A stretch of 64,000 nucleotides of DNA from Linnemannia elongata (lineage: Eukaryota; Mortierellomycota; Mortierellomycetes; Mortierellales; Mortierellaceae), in NCBI GenBank assembly GCA_036320915.1, contig JAXBDG010000015.1, positions 682,001 to 746,000 on the forward strand. The letters are read 5' to 3'. This document shows, in pieces, positions 12,267 through 23,507 of this stretch (its first letter is position 1; each line of letters starts with the position of its first letter). The notes below the pieces were generated by a model. The model was not told the DNA's origin and made no database searches. It worked only from the letters and a program-made list of their open reading frames with translations. A program made the position numbers and the translations under genes.

Positions 12267-14477
12267 AAGATCTTACATTTTGTCCTTTTTTTTTGCATTG
12301 TACTGTACAATACAACCCTTGCTTTTGCTTTGCTTACTACTTCGTTGGTATTGGTACTTTGCTTTTCGTTACTGACAAGAATTGAGACAAGCGGTATTCA
12401 TCTCTCCTGAAAGAACACCGTTTTCGTAAAACTAAAGAGTGGTTCTTGACAGTATTGTCATAACAGAGATAATCATTGCTCTGTTGTTATTCCCGGTGCT
12501 CACATACAAAAAAAAAAAAAAAAAAAAAATTGCAACCTGAACGGATGGGTTCCATCCCATCTCCTTCCTTGTTATCTCCTGTGACAGAATTCTACCTCTC
12601 CACACCCCGTCATTTTTTTCACATCCCTCCCTACTCTTCCTTACACCCAATTAGGAGTCAACTAGTTCCCTAAGTGGGGCTGGGACGATTGAAATCCCTG
12701 TCTAGCTAGGAAAGGTCTTTTTTTATCTCGGGATGACCTCGAACTCAGGGATATTTTACATCTCCTAGATTTTATTTCTAGAGTTGTGAGATAGGTAGGT
12801 AACGGTGTTGGTGTCGGCGGTCCCACCAACTGCCCGACCACCCAACTCAGGACCGTCTCATTCGTCCAACGGCTCATTATAGTGAAAGCTGGAAAGAAGG
12901 ACCAAGGAGCGAGTGATATGCATGTATCGGCGAAGAAGGGGAAGAGGCGCATCTTATTGATTGGGAAACATGTAAGATATGCGGGAGAGAACGAGAGATA
13001 TGTGAAAGATAAAACGATACGAGTAGCTCTTTACGAGGTAGGTAGTGTTACGAGAAGATTCGGTACCATTGGGCGTTTAATACAAGTGCATGCCTACGAG
13101 TACATCTAGAATGACAGTTGTGGCATGGAATGATACCCTTGCAGCGTACACCCCATGGCTTTATGCTTCTTACTCCACACTTGCAGGCTAAAATGAACAG
13201 ATGCATTTTTTTCTTTTTGACCCTTGTACCACAAGGCTAGTAAACGATCCGATGAGACGCGCTTTGAGCATTGGGAAGAGGGAGGTGATGATGATTATCG
13301 TTTGCCGTTGTTGCTGGTTGTCAAACGGGCAATTCCTTGTTTACTCAAGATCCAGGAATGTATTCACTAAATAAAACAGCTGCCTCAAAAGATTAAAACC
13401 ACAGAACCTCAGGGCGCAAGATGTGGTTTTTCTTATGCCATAAAGTATGTGAAAAGATGGACACGGTGACCCATTCCGTCCCTATTCTTACGACCCTCAG
13501 TTATGCTCTGTTCATCATATAGAAAAATGTAGTGCAATGCTGTTCAATTGACCCAAACATACCCCTCCCCTTTTCCATCCCACCTCTCTCACTCCTCTCT
13601 CTATCTCTCAATCTCTCTCTCTTGTTAGTGACCTTTTTTCGTAGTTGTCCCTCCCCTTTTCTCCCTCTCTCGTCGCCTATCTCTCTCTCGGTCTGGTCGC
13701 CCTCCTTAAACCCCTTCTCTGCTCTCCTCATTCTCTCTTCTCCCTTCTCCTACTGGCCCCCCTTCAACAAATCTATCCAGAGGGGCACCCATCCCCTTTG
13801 CCTTTCTGTTTTCACTCCCTCTCTCTCATTCTCTCTCTTACTGTTTGAAAAAGTGGACAACAAAATAGTGCAATCCTGTTGTCGCTGTTCGTCACTTGGT
13901 GGGGCCACATCAGCGTATGTGTGTGTGCGATGTGCGTACTGGTTGCCTGGATGCCCTTCTCCCTTAGAACGAAAAACGACAACGACGATGGTGACCCCGC
14001 TCCTCGCCGTCTGCTTCTGTTCGTGTTCACTTTTGAAATGGATCTTTCCCTGCCCTTCACCCCCTCATACCCCCTTCCTGACCTCCGTAAAAAAAGATGT
14101 CGCCCTGGATTCCTTTTCTTTGTTTATTACTTCAATGCATGAGTACTGTACGAAAAGAAGACTTTTGGCCATCTTTTATGGGTGAATGGCATTGGACACA
14201 CACATCCTCGCATGATCTTTTGGTTTAGCGTACGAAGGCAATGAAGCACGCACGCGCGCACCATTAGCTTGTTTTCATTCACAAGGATAAAGAAAAAGAA
14301 AGAGAATACATTGGCAGCAGGCAGGCAGATAGAGGCAGAGACAGATACAGGCAGGCATGCGTCCATCCCGGCTCCGGCTTCTCTTTTCTCTCCCCTTACC
14401 TCTTTCTCTCTCTCTTTTTTTTTTTTTTTTGTCTCTCTCTCTTCTCTCCCGTCTTTTCTCTCTTTCTCACCTTCCAT

Positions 14478-14520
<43 letters not shown>

Positions 14521-15220
14521 GTAGCTTTTCTCATGCACAACAACTTTGTTTTATATATATTTTCAGTGTACCTTTCTCCTTTTCTTTTCTCTCTTTCTTT
14601 CCAGGTTTCCCTTTCCCTTTCGCTTCACCTCTTTTCTTTCTCTTTCTTTTATCTTTCTCGCTTTTCTTACCTCCATTGTCGCCTCTTTCTTTGTTTCCAC
14701 GCCACTCATCTTCTCTTCACTTCATACCCATCTCACCTCACTCAACAAGGCATCCTGGCTTGCCACCCGTTTTGACCATTTTTAAGCCACGTTTATTTTC
14801 CTCTCACTACCTTTCACTCACGACCTTCCTAATACTCGGAAAACGCTTTCTTTGCCGTTGCCCTTTTTCTTCTCCTTCTTCCCATTTCTCCGTCCTTTTC
14901 CTTTTCCCTTTCCTTTTCCTTCCTCCAGCTTTTGCTTCAGTGCTACTCTACCCCTCATACCGTTGACCTTCATCAATTCACATTTACTCTTCACCCTTAC
15001 ATCCCACTCCCTTGACATTCCTAACAGTCTGCCCTTGTAGTCTACCACCTTCCAATCATATCTCCTTCCTTCCCCTCCTACCCTCCTTCTTTCACCTATC
15101 CCTCACTTTAATTGCGATCCTCATCGCTACACCCTTCCCTCACCACCCTTTCCAAACTCCAACCAACCAACCTTTCAAACGACCAACAACACCCTCGCCA
15201 ACAGTAACGAACAAAAAAAA
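12267..15220. other. Gene-poor 3-kb spacer, C/T-rich on the right
   Basis: No supported gene lies here. The left part includes a run of about 21 A near 12509–12529 and unremarkable AT-rich DNA. From about 13555 to 15200 the plus strand is dominated by C and T, with many TCTC and CCTT blocks ending at the start codon of the next gene, so it probably includes that gene's promoter and leader. Long open frames in this tract encode only Ser/Leu/Phe/Pro repeats and are composition artefacts. Confidence 0.6.
14481..14518. repeat. (TC)19 dinucleotide microsatellite
   Basis: A perfect TC repeat within the pyrimidine-rich spacer upstream of the seven-helix membrane protein gene. It is probably length-polymorphic between isolates. 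Confidence 0.95.
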
Positions 15221-17097
15221 ATGGACCCCGTTGTCAATTCAACAGAATTCTGCGACTGGCGAGTGCAAAGCCAAGGAAACTGCGAGGGCGTGACCTACGT
15301 TTCGTTCCTCTACACGACCCACATCATCTCGTCCTTCCTCTTCCTTTTCATCTCAGTTGGTATTCTCATCCACAACATCTGGTGGAAGGGTCAAAAGATC
15401 TGGGAGTTTTCCAGGAACGATCGCGCCTTCCGCCCTCGACCAACTGAAGGATTCGTCTTTTGGTGTACCGGATATTTCTTCTGTAAGATTGCTCGTTTTG
15501 GAGTGAAGTAGTGTACAAGCGTAAATTGTGTTTCTTTCAATCGCCCAGGAAAAAAGGGGGGAGGGTAAGCAGTGGAAGATATTTGCTTCGGCTTTTCTTC
15601 ATTGGTGTTGATGCAAGGAAACGGATAGGATCCCTGGGATAGAGGGTTAGATGACAAGGAGGGCTTTGGAGGGATCAAGTTTGATGACAGCAGGGGAGAA
15701 ACGAGACACTCTGCACGTACTAATGAAACGCGCATTTTCTTTCTCTATCACTTCCAACCCCTCCTCTATAGTCCGCTGTGTATTGGCTGTCTTACTCCTG
15801 GCTGGTGTCAACGAGGGCAAACGAGGTCTTCTCGAGAACTTTGTAAGTTGTTGTCGTCTATTGTCTCCCTGTAGAGAATTTGCGTAGATGCTCCTAGCGA
15901 AATAGGAGCGAACAGTAACAGGCTATTCATCTCCCTGCCCCTATTTGAACCGTTGTGGTGTACACTGCGCCCTTGAAACGCCCTTCTATTTCTCTCTATC
16001 AATCGCTCTCTGAACTCCAAAGAAAATTGAGCATGGCGCAACAACACAGCTACAAAAAAATGAATACCTGCTAGCTCAACCACATGATTAACCCTATCTA
16101 GCGCAACCACACGATTAACCCTATGCATCTATTACCTACCACACCAATAGGCCGATTTGCCGTGGGTGTTCGTCTCGGGGGCGATGGGCTTCTACCTAGT
16201 CGGGATCATCTACGCCACGCCAGCATCCTTCTCGACCCACAATGGCTTCTCGTCCAAGAAGCGCCGTTCAAGTCAAGGAAACGAGCTCAACAACCACAAT
16301 AATAACCACAACAACGCCCACGATCTACACAACTCGGGTCGGTTCTCGTCCATGATGGAGCCCAAGCGGGTTTACTTGCCTTCGCCTATGGTCTTGAACT
16401 TCACGCTGTTGGGATTGACGATTATCCCGTTGATCACGAACCAGATCTTGGCTTCGTTCGCTGGTGCGGCATTTGATCGTGATGATCTGGACCAGTATAA
16501 TTCGTTTATTTGTGCGATGTATGGTGTTTGGGCCTTTGTTGCTGCTGTTATCTTTGTTCTTTACATCTTCTTTGGAAAGTAAGTAACGCAAACGTGCGCT
16601 CGCCACTGAGTCCTGTTTCCCGTAATGAAATGATTCGCTAACAAATGGTACACCTTCATCTTATTTATCTTCATCGGAAAAAAAATAGGCAGCTGCTGAC
16701 GATTATCTCGTCCAACATGGCATCGATCAACGATAACGTCGGCCGGGTCTCGTCGCGGATCGGCGCCGATTCGGAGTACACCGACCGGGACGACAGCGAG
16801 CGGCAGCTGAACACCCTCAAGTCGACCTACCAGAGGATGAAGGCGATTCTAATCCTATGCGGATCTTTGTCAGCTATTATGGGGCTGATGATGTTGTTCT
16901 TTGCCATCTTTCGCCGACAGATTCTGAATAACGACACGCCTAGCGAGATCTTTTCTATTATCTGGATTCATGGAGCAAGGTAAGATATTAACGTGATGGT
17001 CATTTTGTTTTGCGTTCCTGCTTGACACAGGTGTTTATTTGGAAGGAGAGAGGATCGGCAAACAGCAAAGAGATGCATGCACAAGAAAACTAACTGA
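15221..17097 (+). CDS. Orphan seven-transmembrane protein
   Basis: I do not recognise a named family. Five exons are inferred: 15221–15482, 15772–15842, 16151–16578, 16689–16979 and 17031–17097, joining in frame to 372 residues. Hydrophobic helices can be read at: exon 1 (FLYTTHIISSFLFLFISVGI); the exon 1/2 junction (CVLAVLLLAG); the start of exon 3 (FVSGAMGFYLVGIIYA); mid exon 3 (FTLLGLTIIPLITNQIL); the end of exon 3 (WAFVAAVIFVLYIFF); exon 4 (AILILCGSLSAIMGLMMLFF); and a weaker one before the end (IFSIIWIHGA). That is seven in total, with a short N-terminus bearing one NST sequon and a basic C-terminus. A polar Asn/His-rich loop lies after helix 3 and a charged loop after helix 5. The layout resembles a fungal GPCR, but no signature was found. 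The last exon is chosen because it follows a strong CTTGACACAG acceptor. Confidence 0.72.
16071..16124 (+). repeat. Tandem duplication of a 27-bp unit with telomere-like core
   Basis: Two 27-bp copies (16071–16097 and 16098–16124) differ at two positions. Each ends in ATTAACCCTAT, which contains AACCCTA, one base short of two registers of the TTAGGG complement. The array lies inside intron 2 of the seven-helix membrane protein gene. Confidence 0.9.
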
Positions 17098-17904
17098 AAT
17101 CTTTAAACTTTGAAAAATTCTGCATTTGATGAAAATAGTGTTGCGCTGGGATGTTCGCTTATCTTCATCCTTTTCCGAAAGGCATAATCATAGGAGACAG
17201 GCAAAATGAACAAGAAAACAGAGAGAAGACGACACAAAAGAAAAGTAATAACGGCAACGACAACAACAAGAAAAGAAAGAAAAATAAGAAAAAAATAACA
17301 AGGAGTGACGGGAGGGAGTGAAAGATGCGGCGGCTCCGTTGAACAACATTGGTCCCTTCCTGTTTGTTGGAGACAAGCCCCTTGCATCAATTTCTCGTCC
17401 TTCCTATCTCCCCGCTCTCTAATCCTCAGGTCAACAGAACATAGCAATCATATAGTCTTCAATTTTCAATGTACCATATCCTGTAAACTATTCCTTTGCC
17501 TCCACGCCACCACGCGTCTTTTGTCGACGATAAGTGGATAGTGGTCAAACTGCATTATTGCTTCGCCCAGCTCTGTTCTGTGATCAAATCAGTGAGACAG
17601 AAAAGCAATGGTCCCTCAGAAAACTCAAATTTGTTCGACAGGGTCCACGCCGCACTTTGATTTCTCCTGACAAGGACAGAAGCTCTTTTTTTTTTTATGG
17701 TAGCCATGGACTTGGTCATCGTCATCATCGTAGTGCACACGTAAGCATCCAGGGGTACGCAATTCCTTGAAAAGGTTATTTTAATACCCTGCCACTCTTC
17801 TCTTCATCCTTGATCTCTTCTTTCGCTAACTAATCCTTTACTTTCTTTTTCCTTCTTTCTCTCACACCCATTATAAGATCGTAACCTTTCTCTTCCCCAT
17901 CACA
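17098..17904. other. Spacer between membrane protein and GST genes
   Basis: It contains the 3' end of the upstream gene and the promoter of the downstream one. Purine-rich plus-strand sequence (17200–17330) gives way to a pyrimidine-rich leader (17780–17870) before the GST start codon. No supported coding region was found. Confidence 0.5.
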
Positions 17905-18845
17905 ATGGCCAATGAGATGACTCAGTCGACATATGAGCTACACTACTTCCCCATCCATGCACTTGGTGCAACGTCGAGGGCTATCCTGTCAATCGCAGGA
18001 GCAGACTGGAAAGATCGTATCCAACCCTTCGAGGTAAAAAATAAAACAATTGATTTATTTTCGCACACAATACCAAATGGAGTGCTTAATCGTAAAACAC
18101 GGAGTACGCGGTCTTGTCGGTTTGTCTAGAGAATGTATCCAATCGGGGGGAATAACCAACAACCGGTTTATGTGTTTTATTTTATTTTATTTTAAATGGG
18201 TAGACTTGGAAGACTGACAAGGCGTTGACACCTTTCGGATCCCTCCCCATCCTGACCGTCCACGACATTTATGGAAATGGGGAGAACGAGAAAACAACGA
18301 CGAAGAGGATCCCAGAGGCGGATGTGATCGAAAGATTTCTCTCAAAACGATTCGGACTCCTGGGCTCGACCGCCGATGAAGAACTCGAGATTTGTATCGC
18401 CCTGTCACAAACGATTACGATCCACAACGTTTGGGTCTTTCGTGTCGTCCCTGCCTCTGCAATGGGTTCTGAAGTTCGGGAGAAAGTCCTAAAGTCGTTT
18501 TTGGAGGTGACGCTCCAGAACTGGATCCTGAACTGCGAGAAGCAATTGCGGGTCAACACCAACATCAACAAGGGGCCTTACTTGGTTGGGGAGAAGATAT
18601 CGCTAGCAGATATCAAGACCGCCGTGTTGATGGATATGTTCCTGGGTGTCCCGGAGGTGGAGACGTATCTGAACGAGCAAGTCGCGCCAGGGTTATGGAG
18701 ACTGAAGGAGGCGATTGATACGGCTCCTGGGTATAAGGAGTATCGAAGGTCGGATGCGTTTCGGGAGCAGGATGAGATGACGACCAAGAAAGTTGTTCCA
18801 CAGTTGGAGGGGTTTGATCTCTCCAGATCTCACCTCTTTGCCTGA
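17905..18845 (+). CDS. Glutathione S-transferase-like protein
   Basis: Cytosolic GSTs conjugate glutathione to electrophiles. Two exons (17905–18033 and 18204–18845) give 256 residues. The N-terminal thioredoxin-like half has the sigma/alpha-like opening YELHYFPIHALGATSRAIL, where the Tyr early in the chain is the usual catalytic position. It is followed by the TPFGSLPIL segment with the cis-Pro expected in the glutathione site, then an E-A-D helix start. The C-terminal half is an all-helical GST domain, including GPYLVGEKISLADI, the conserved Asp-containing capping motif. An AATAAA begins two bases before the end of the stop codon (18842–18851), so the 3' UTR is probably short. Substrate class cannot be read from the sequence. 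Confidence 0.87.
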
Positions 18846-20481
18846 ATAAATAATTTGAAATGATAAGCGAGCAATTGGACTATGATGCGTAGCTGTGGCC
18901 CAGCGATTGCGAAAAAAAAAAAAAAAAAAAGAAGAGAACACGTTTTCACTCTGAGGAGATAATGGTGGCGGTATGAATGCGAGATGCATGGTCGTACAGG
19001 ACTCACGCGCTCACATTGCCGAGGAGGAAGATGAGAAAAAAAAAAAAAACGTGCTCTTGGATTTAAGCCGTGGCTGATCATGAGTGGATAATGGTCTTTT
19101 TTTTGATTGAAGGATGAGGTCAAGAAGGGATGGAGGAAAGAGAAGGTTTTGCGTGTGCAATCAGATCCCAGACTAAAAAGCGAAAGATGCGAGATCAAGA
19201 GCAACATCTCGACAGAAAAGGGAGTGTGGGAGTTTCGAGTATGAGTATTGTGAGAAAGGGGGAGCACACGATACGACAAAGTAACTTTCGATAATCAACA
19301 ACAGTAGCAACCTTGTAAAAGGGCTCTCGACCTCGTTGTGTTATGTCGGCGTTTGTTGTGTTATTGTGAATAGCTTGTCAACAACAGCACCATCAACAAA
19401 GCAACAAACCCATTTAGAGCGAACCCTTGTTGCAAAGTTCGCGTTCCTTCTTTTGTCCATCCCCCATGCTCGCGCTCTATTTCTCCTGCATGGTTAAAAA
19501 ATAGCACCATCAACAAAGAAAGAGCTGAGCGAGTGGGATGAGACGAGAGAGTGTGTGTTCTTTCGGTCTCCCTTTTTTTTTTTTTTTTTTTTCTTATCTC
19601 TCGTGTTAGTTGGTTTCTCCCAATTATTTGTATATTCGTGCAACAATTGAATGTTTATTTCGTCTGCTCTTGTGCGTTTTTTGTATCTTCTACTGGGTCA
19701 ACGATGGGCCGTTCCTTATCTCCCTGTTACTCTCGCTTACTCTTTTTTTGATCCTCGCCTTACCCCCCCTCTTTTTTTTTGTTCGTACTCCTATTCGCGC
19801 CAGTGCAGAAGAAAAGAAGAGGTTAGTTCGAGTGCGGGGGAAAAGGACAACCGAGGCAACAAGAAGAAGGAAAAGGAGAAACAAGAAGAGCAATGCACAA
19901 GGGTATGATACAAACAAAGAAGTGGGATGCGAGGACATGTGCTACTATTTTCTTATTGCGTGTTTGAGACCTTTGAGTATGCTTGTGATGAAAGTGGTGG
20001 TGTGCAGGTAAGCATTGAAGATGCAGGAGTAAGCAACAAGCATGAACAAAAAGAAGATGAAGAAGAGGAAGAGTGAAGAGTACCTACTACTCCTACTACT
20101 CCTCCTCCTCCTCCTCCTCGGACAAGAGTCCATACTTGGCTATGCTATCAATGAATGACAGACAGTGACACGATTTGATACAAGTGACCAACAAATGCCT
20201 GTTTTCCCTCTCCTTCCCTTCTTCCCTTCCCTCCCACCTTGTCCGACTGTGACATCGTTCGATGTGATCCACAGAAAGAAAAAATAACCCGAGGCATCGT
20301 AAGATAAGATCTTAGTATTTCTTCTTCCCTCTCACTTCTCTTTCGCCGTTTTTTTTTCTCTTCTTTTGTTTTCTTCTCCTTCCCAATTCTTCACACTCAC
20401 AAAAGCAAAGACCTCCGTCAGCTAGACATACACTCATACCCTTTTCATTCCATTCTACCTGCATTCCTTTCTCCAGTCGCC
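18846..20481. other. Gene-free spacer upstream of the F-box gene
   Basis: This spacer of 1.6 kb holds several A or T homopolymers (18914–18930, 19036–19049, 19573–19591) and a pyrimidine-rich leader from about 20200 to 20480. Open frames here are short and of biased composition (Phe/Ser or Lys/Arg). I see no splice-supported gene. Confidence 0.55.
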
Positions 20482-22701
20482 ATGGAACTCCCATTCCTCA
20501 TTACTCCTCTCTCGTTTCCGGGCTCACCTATGCCCACCTTAACTCAGACTCAGCCAACTTCTCGGTCGCCGTTTATGCTGCCAGAGCTTGACCGCCTCAT
20601 TGCCAGTCACCTTGACCGCCCCACCCTGGCCAGTGCCACACGCGTCTCAAAGCAATGGCACTCCATCTTTACCCCCTTTCTCTGGAAACGACTCTCTCTC
20701 CAACACCTCTCTGAAGACGATGATGACTCGGACGAAGACTTCGGTTTCTTTTCCTACTCCTCAAGATCCGGCAGCCCTCGGTCTTCTGGATTGCCCTCGC
20801 TGCCTTCCTCCTGCTCGTCGAATTGGTCCTCCCTATCGACCTCGTCTCCTACAGCAGTACCGTGCTCGATCGGGGTCATATGTGCATCCTCGCCGACTTT
20901 TCCTGCCTCTCTCTCTACTACATCCGGTACTACTGCCAATACTGATGCTACTATCGGTCCTAAACTCACGCTGGCCCAACATGCATTCCTCAACTCAAGC
21001 CGTAACAAGGCCCTCAAGGGCCTTCGGCACTTTGGCCCTCTGGTGCATGAGCTCACCGCGACAGGAATCACAGACCAAGAGATGGGCGTGATTAGTGTCC
21101 TGTGCACCAACCTCCGAGTCCTTGAGTTGATCGGCGGACGGTATTCTGTCGAGAATCTGACCGAGCTCTTCCAGCGTCGTCAAGAGTCCATACAGACTGT
21201 CCGGTTCCGGTCCTGTGTCCTCCTCAAGGATATCTTTCGCCCTATGATCCACCTGTCAAACCTGCGCGAGTTTGAGTTGTACGGGTCCTTTGTCGGAAAC
21301 ACGATTACGTCCCCGTACTTTTTTGAGCGCGATTTGATCCCCATGCTCGGAGCATGCCCTCGCCTGCGGTCGATTCTACTCGAAAAGGTGTATATTGTCG
21401 ATCAGCAGATTGAGCATGGTGGATGGGACACTGGCGGAGGATGGGGTGGTGGTGGTAGTGGAAGAGGAGGTGGTGCTTTGTCGTTATCTGTGAATGCTGG
21501 CGGACAAAGCAGCAATCACGATGGTACCATAAGCATTCCTGCATCATTGCTCACTGCCCAACAAGAGAGTGCGACCGCGACCGCGATACCTTCCTTATCT
21601 CTGTCGCAATCGACTTCGACTTCGCTGCTGTCAGTCCAACTGAAATCCTCTGCCGCTAGCACCAACGCCAACCCCCTCCGTTCGCCATCGTCGCTCCAGT
21701 CGTTCACGCTAGACTGTGGCGAAATTCCTGAGTCAGTGATCATGACGATGTTAACTTACACTCCTAAGCTCGACCAGCTAGCCTTGAACTGGAGTCGTGA
21801 GTTGACCGACTTTTCCCTCTCAAGCCTCCAGTACATCTGCCCCCATCTTACGCAGATCTCTCTCAGTCATTCCTTGATGGTCACTGCTGAGGGGTTTATG
21901 GCCCTCTTCCGGAGCTACCCAAGTCTGGTCTCGATCGATATCAGCCACAACATCCTCTCGGATGCTGTGCTCGAGGAATTGGCACGGTCGTGCCGATCGC
22001 TCCGCCAATTGAACATCAACTCTTGTCAGAATGTCACTGACCTTGGCATCCAAGCCATCCTCCTGAACTGTGCGCACCTTGCATCGTTCAGTCTCCGATT
22101 CATTACTGGACTATCTTGTCTCCTCTTTGACGACATTGTGACGACCGACTCGTCCATGGATTTGGTCACTGGTTCACCCCCAACTAGCATGTCGTTTTCA
22201 TTTTCCTCCTCACCACCACCTTCACTCTCGTTCGTTTCTCGAACCCGTCTTCCTTCCTTCCCTCGAGCCTGGGCGTGTCGCGAGACTCTGCAGGCTCTTC
22301 ACCTGCCCGATCTTGTCTCTCCCAACAAGACTATCCTTGCCAAGTATCATCATCAGCAGACTCTACTTGGCCACCGTCTCGACAGTGATCCACTTCAGCC
22401 TCTTCGAAGCGACGAGATGATCCAATCGCGTCTCCAACAACTCGATAAGATCAAGCATCTTACTATCGGCGGCCACAGCCTTGATCTGACTGTTGTCCTT
22501 GATGGGCTTCACCGACCCTATGAACTCGAGAGTCTTCGCATCACAAAGCTGAAGAGAACAATGACCATGCAAGATGCTCACTGGCTTCTTGACATTGCCG
22601 CGCCTAATCTTCAAAAGTTTTTTATTCCCATGTTTGGCAATCGCTCTGTTACCGAATGGATCGAGGCCCGACGACCTGGTCTTTTGGCCCATGAGAAGTA
22701 A
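20482..22701 (+). CDS. F-box and leucine-rich repeat protein
   Basis: F-box proteins bind Skp1 in SCF ubiquitin ligases, and the LRR part usually recruits the substrate. This is a single exon of 739 residues. The F-box is near residues 33–70 (LPELDRLIASHLDRPTLAS, then SKQWHSIF and LWKRL). A Ser-rich linker follows. LRRs begin near residue 185 and resume after a Gly/Ser/Thr-rich insertion (about 310–395), with a clear cysteine-type repeat, LRQLNINSCQNVTDLGI, near 512–530. A second low-complexity insertion is near 550–590. Many Mortierella-type genomes carry large families of such proteins, so the substrate cannot be guessed. An AATAAA lies about 40 nt after the stop. Confidence 0.82.
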   Translation: MELPFLITPLSFPGSPMPTLTQTQPTSRSPFMLPELDRLIASHLDRPTLASATRVSKQWHSIFTPFLWKRLSLQHLSEDDDDSDEDFGFFSYSSRSGSPRSSGLPSLPSSCSSNWSSLSTSSPTAVPCSIGVICASSPTFPASLSTTSGTTANTDATIGPKLTLAQHAFLNSSRNKALKGLRHFGPLVHELTATGITDQEMGVISVLCTNLRVLELIGGRYSVENLTELFQRRQESIQTVRFRSCVLLKDIFRPMIHLSNLREFELYGSFVGNTITSPYFFERDLIPMLGACPRLRSILLEKVYIVDQQIEHGGWDTGGGWGGGGSGRGGGALSLSVNAGGQSSNHDGTISIPASLLTAQQESATATAIPSLSLSQSTSTSLLSVQLKSSAASTNANPLRSPSSLQSFTLDCGEIPESVIMTMLTYTPKLDQLALNWSRELTDFSLSSLQYICPHLTQISLSHSLMVTAEGFMALFRSYPSLVSIDISHNILSDAVLEELARSCRSLRQLNINSCQNVTDLGIQAILLNCAHLASFSLRFITGLSCLLFDDIVTTDSSMDLVTGSPPTSMSFSFSSSPPPSLSFVSRTRLPSFPRAWACRETLQALHLPDLVSPNKTILAKYHHQQTLLGHRLDSDPLQPLRSDEMIQSRLQQLDKIKHLTIGGHSLDLTVVLDGLHRPYELESLRITKLKRTMTMQDAHWLLDIAAPNLQKFFIPMFGNRSVTEWIEARRPGLLAHEK

Positions 22702-23204
22702 TCTTGTTTCTTTTCATGTTTCTTTAGTTTGATGGTAGTAAATAAAAATTGATATACATTCCAGTTGCTTGCTGCTTTGTTATGTTTTTGTTGTTGCACA
22801 AGAGAGAAAAAAAAAGTAATTGGAGGACTTATGATCACAGGCATTGGTAGAACAAAAAAAAGGTACAATGCTGATGTACTGTATCAGTACATAATTATAG
22901 AAAATATGTTGGGAAAGGTGATGTGAAAACTGATCAAAGAAAAATTAATTTTTGATCTGATCAGCACAAACGCGATCAATCACGACCTTATCAGTTCCAC
23001 CCTCACAATCATTTTGAGGGTTGAAAAAAAAAAAAGTACTGATAAGCTCATATACTGCCAGTGTGTATCAAGAAATCAGGATACGTTGTAAGCAAGGAGG
23101 TGCAGCGTCCCCAGAGAGTGTGCATAAAAAAAATCAACGCGACGTGAATACGGCAAAGGATTGGGCATCACCTCGCGTCCTCAAAAGAAAGATGCAAAAG
23201 AGAA
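22702..23204. other. Spacer between the F-box gene and tRNA-Phe
   Basis: AT-rich DNA without a gene. A run of 13 A lies near 23023–23035. Near 22920–23000 there are scattered copies of TGATC and ATCAG words, which may be chance in this composition. Confidence 0.45.
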
Positions 23205-23229
23205 TGCGACCTGTGTGGATTGAACACAC

Positions 23230-23270
<41 letters not shown>

Positions 23271-23277
23271 AGGTCGC
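23205..23277 (-). tRNA. tRNA-Phe (anticodon GAA)
   Basis: Read on the minus strand, the 73-nt molecule opens GCGACCT and closes AGGTCGC plus discriminator A, a perfect 7-bp acceptor stem. The D arm contains AGCTCAGTTGGGAGAGC. The anticodon stem CAGA/TCTG encloses the loop CTGAAGA with anticodon GAA. The T arm is GTGTGTTCAATCCACAC. No intron is present. A short T run, expected as the Pol III terminator, is not obvious immediately 3'. Confidence 0.95.
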
Positions 23278-23355
23278 AGATGATAGATGAATTTTTTGGT
23301 AATTGCTATATCGAAGACAAATTGAATCACATGATCATTTGCCACCAATTCGGAT

Positions 23356-23373
23356 GTCAATCACGTGATTGAC
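23356..23373. promoter_or_regulatory. 18-bp perfect palindrome centred on CACGTG
   Basis: GTCAATCACGTGATTGAC is identical to its reverse complement and contains the E-box CACGTG bound by bHLH factors. It lies in the spacer between the divergent tRNA-Phe and tRNA-His genes, about 80 bp upstream of tRNA-His and of tRNA-Phe. Function is inferred only from the motif. Confidence 0.6.
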
Positions 23374-23435
23374 TTACATATGTGGTTTTATAAGCTTTAA
23401 AAAGAATTGAATTTCCGATGAATCAACAAGCATTC

Positions 23436-23507
23436 GCCATTATAGTATAATGGTTAGTATATCTCGTTGTGGCCGAGACGATCCTGGTTCGATTCCAGGT
23501 GATGGCA
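23436..23507 (+). tRNA. tRNA-His (anticodon GTG)
   Basis: The sequence starts GCCATTA and ends TGATGGC plus discriminator A, forming the acceptor stem. The D arm is TATAGTATAATGGTTAGTAT, typical of eukaryotic tRNA-His. The anticodon stem TCTCG/CGAGA encloses TTGTGGC with anticodon GTG. The T arm is CCTGGTTCGATTCCAGG. A TTTCTTTTTT stretch shortly downstream (23511–23520) is a good Pol III terminator. The extra 5' G of mature tRNA-His is not encoded, as usual in eukaryotes. Confidence 0.95.

Noticed and set aside
12882..13109. Plus-strand frame with KGKRRILLIGKHVRY
   Set aside because: Short, no family match, no clear start context, and no continuation through plausible introns.
13501..15220. 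Several long Ser/Leu/Pro/Phe frames in the C/T-rich spacer
   Set aside because: They are products of pyrimidine-rich sequence, overlap in several phases, and contain the TC microsatellite.
17704..17770. Alternative last exon of the seven-helix protein after a poly-T acceptor
   Set aside because: It also closes in frame (ending GYAIP), but would need an intron of over 700 nt; the 17031–17097 exon has a better acceptor and is nearer.
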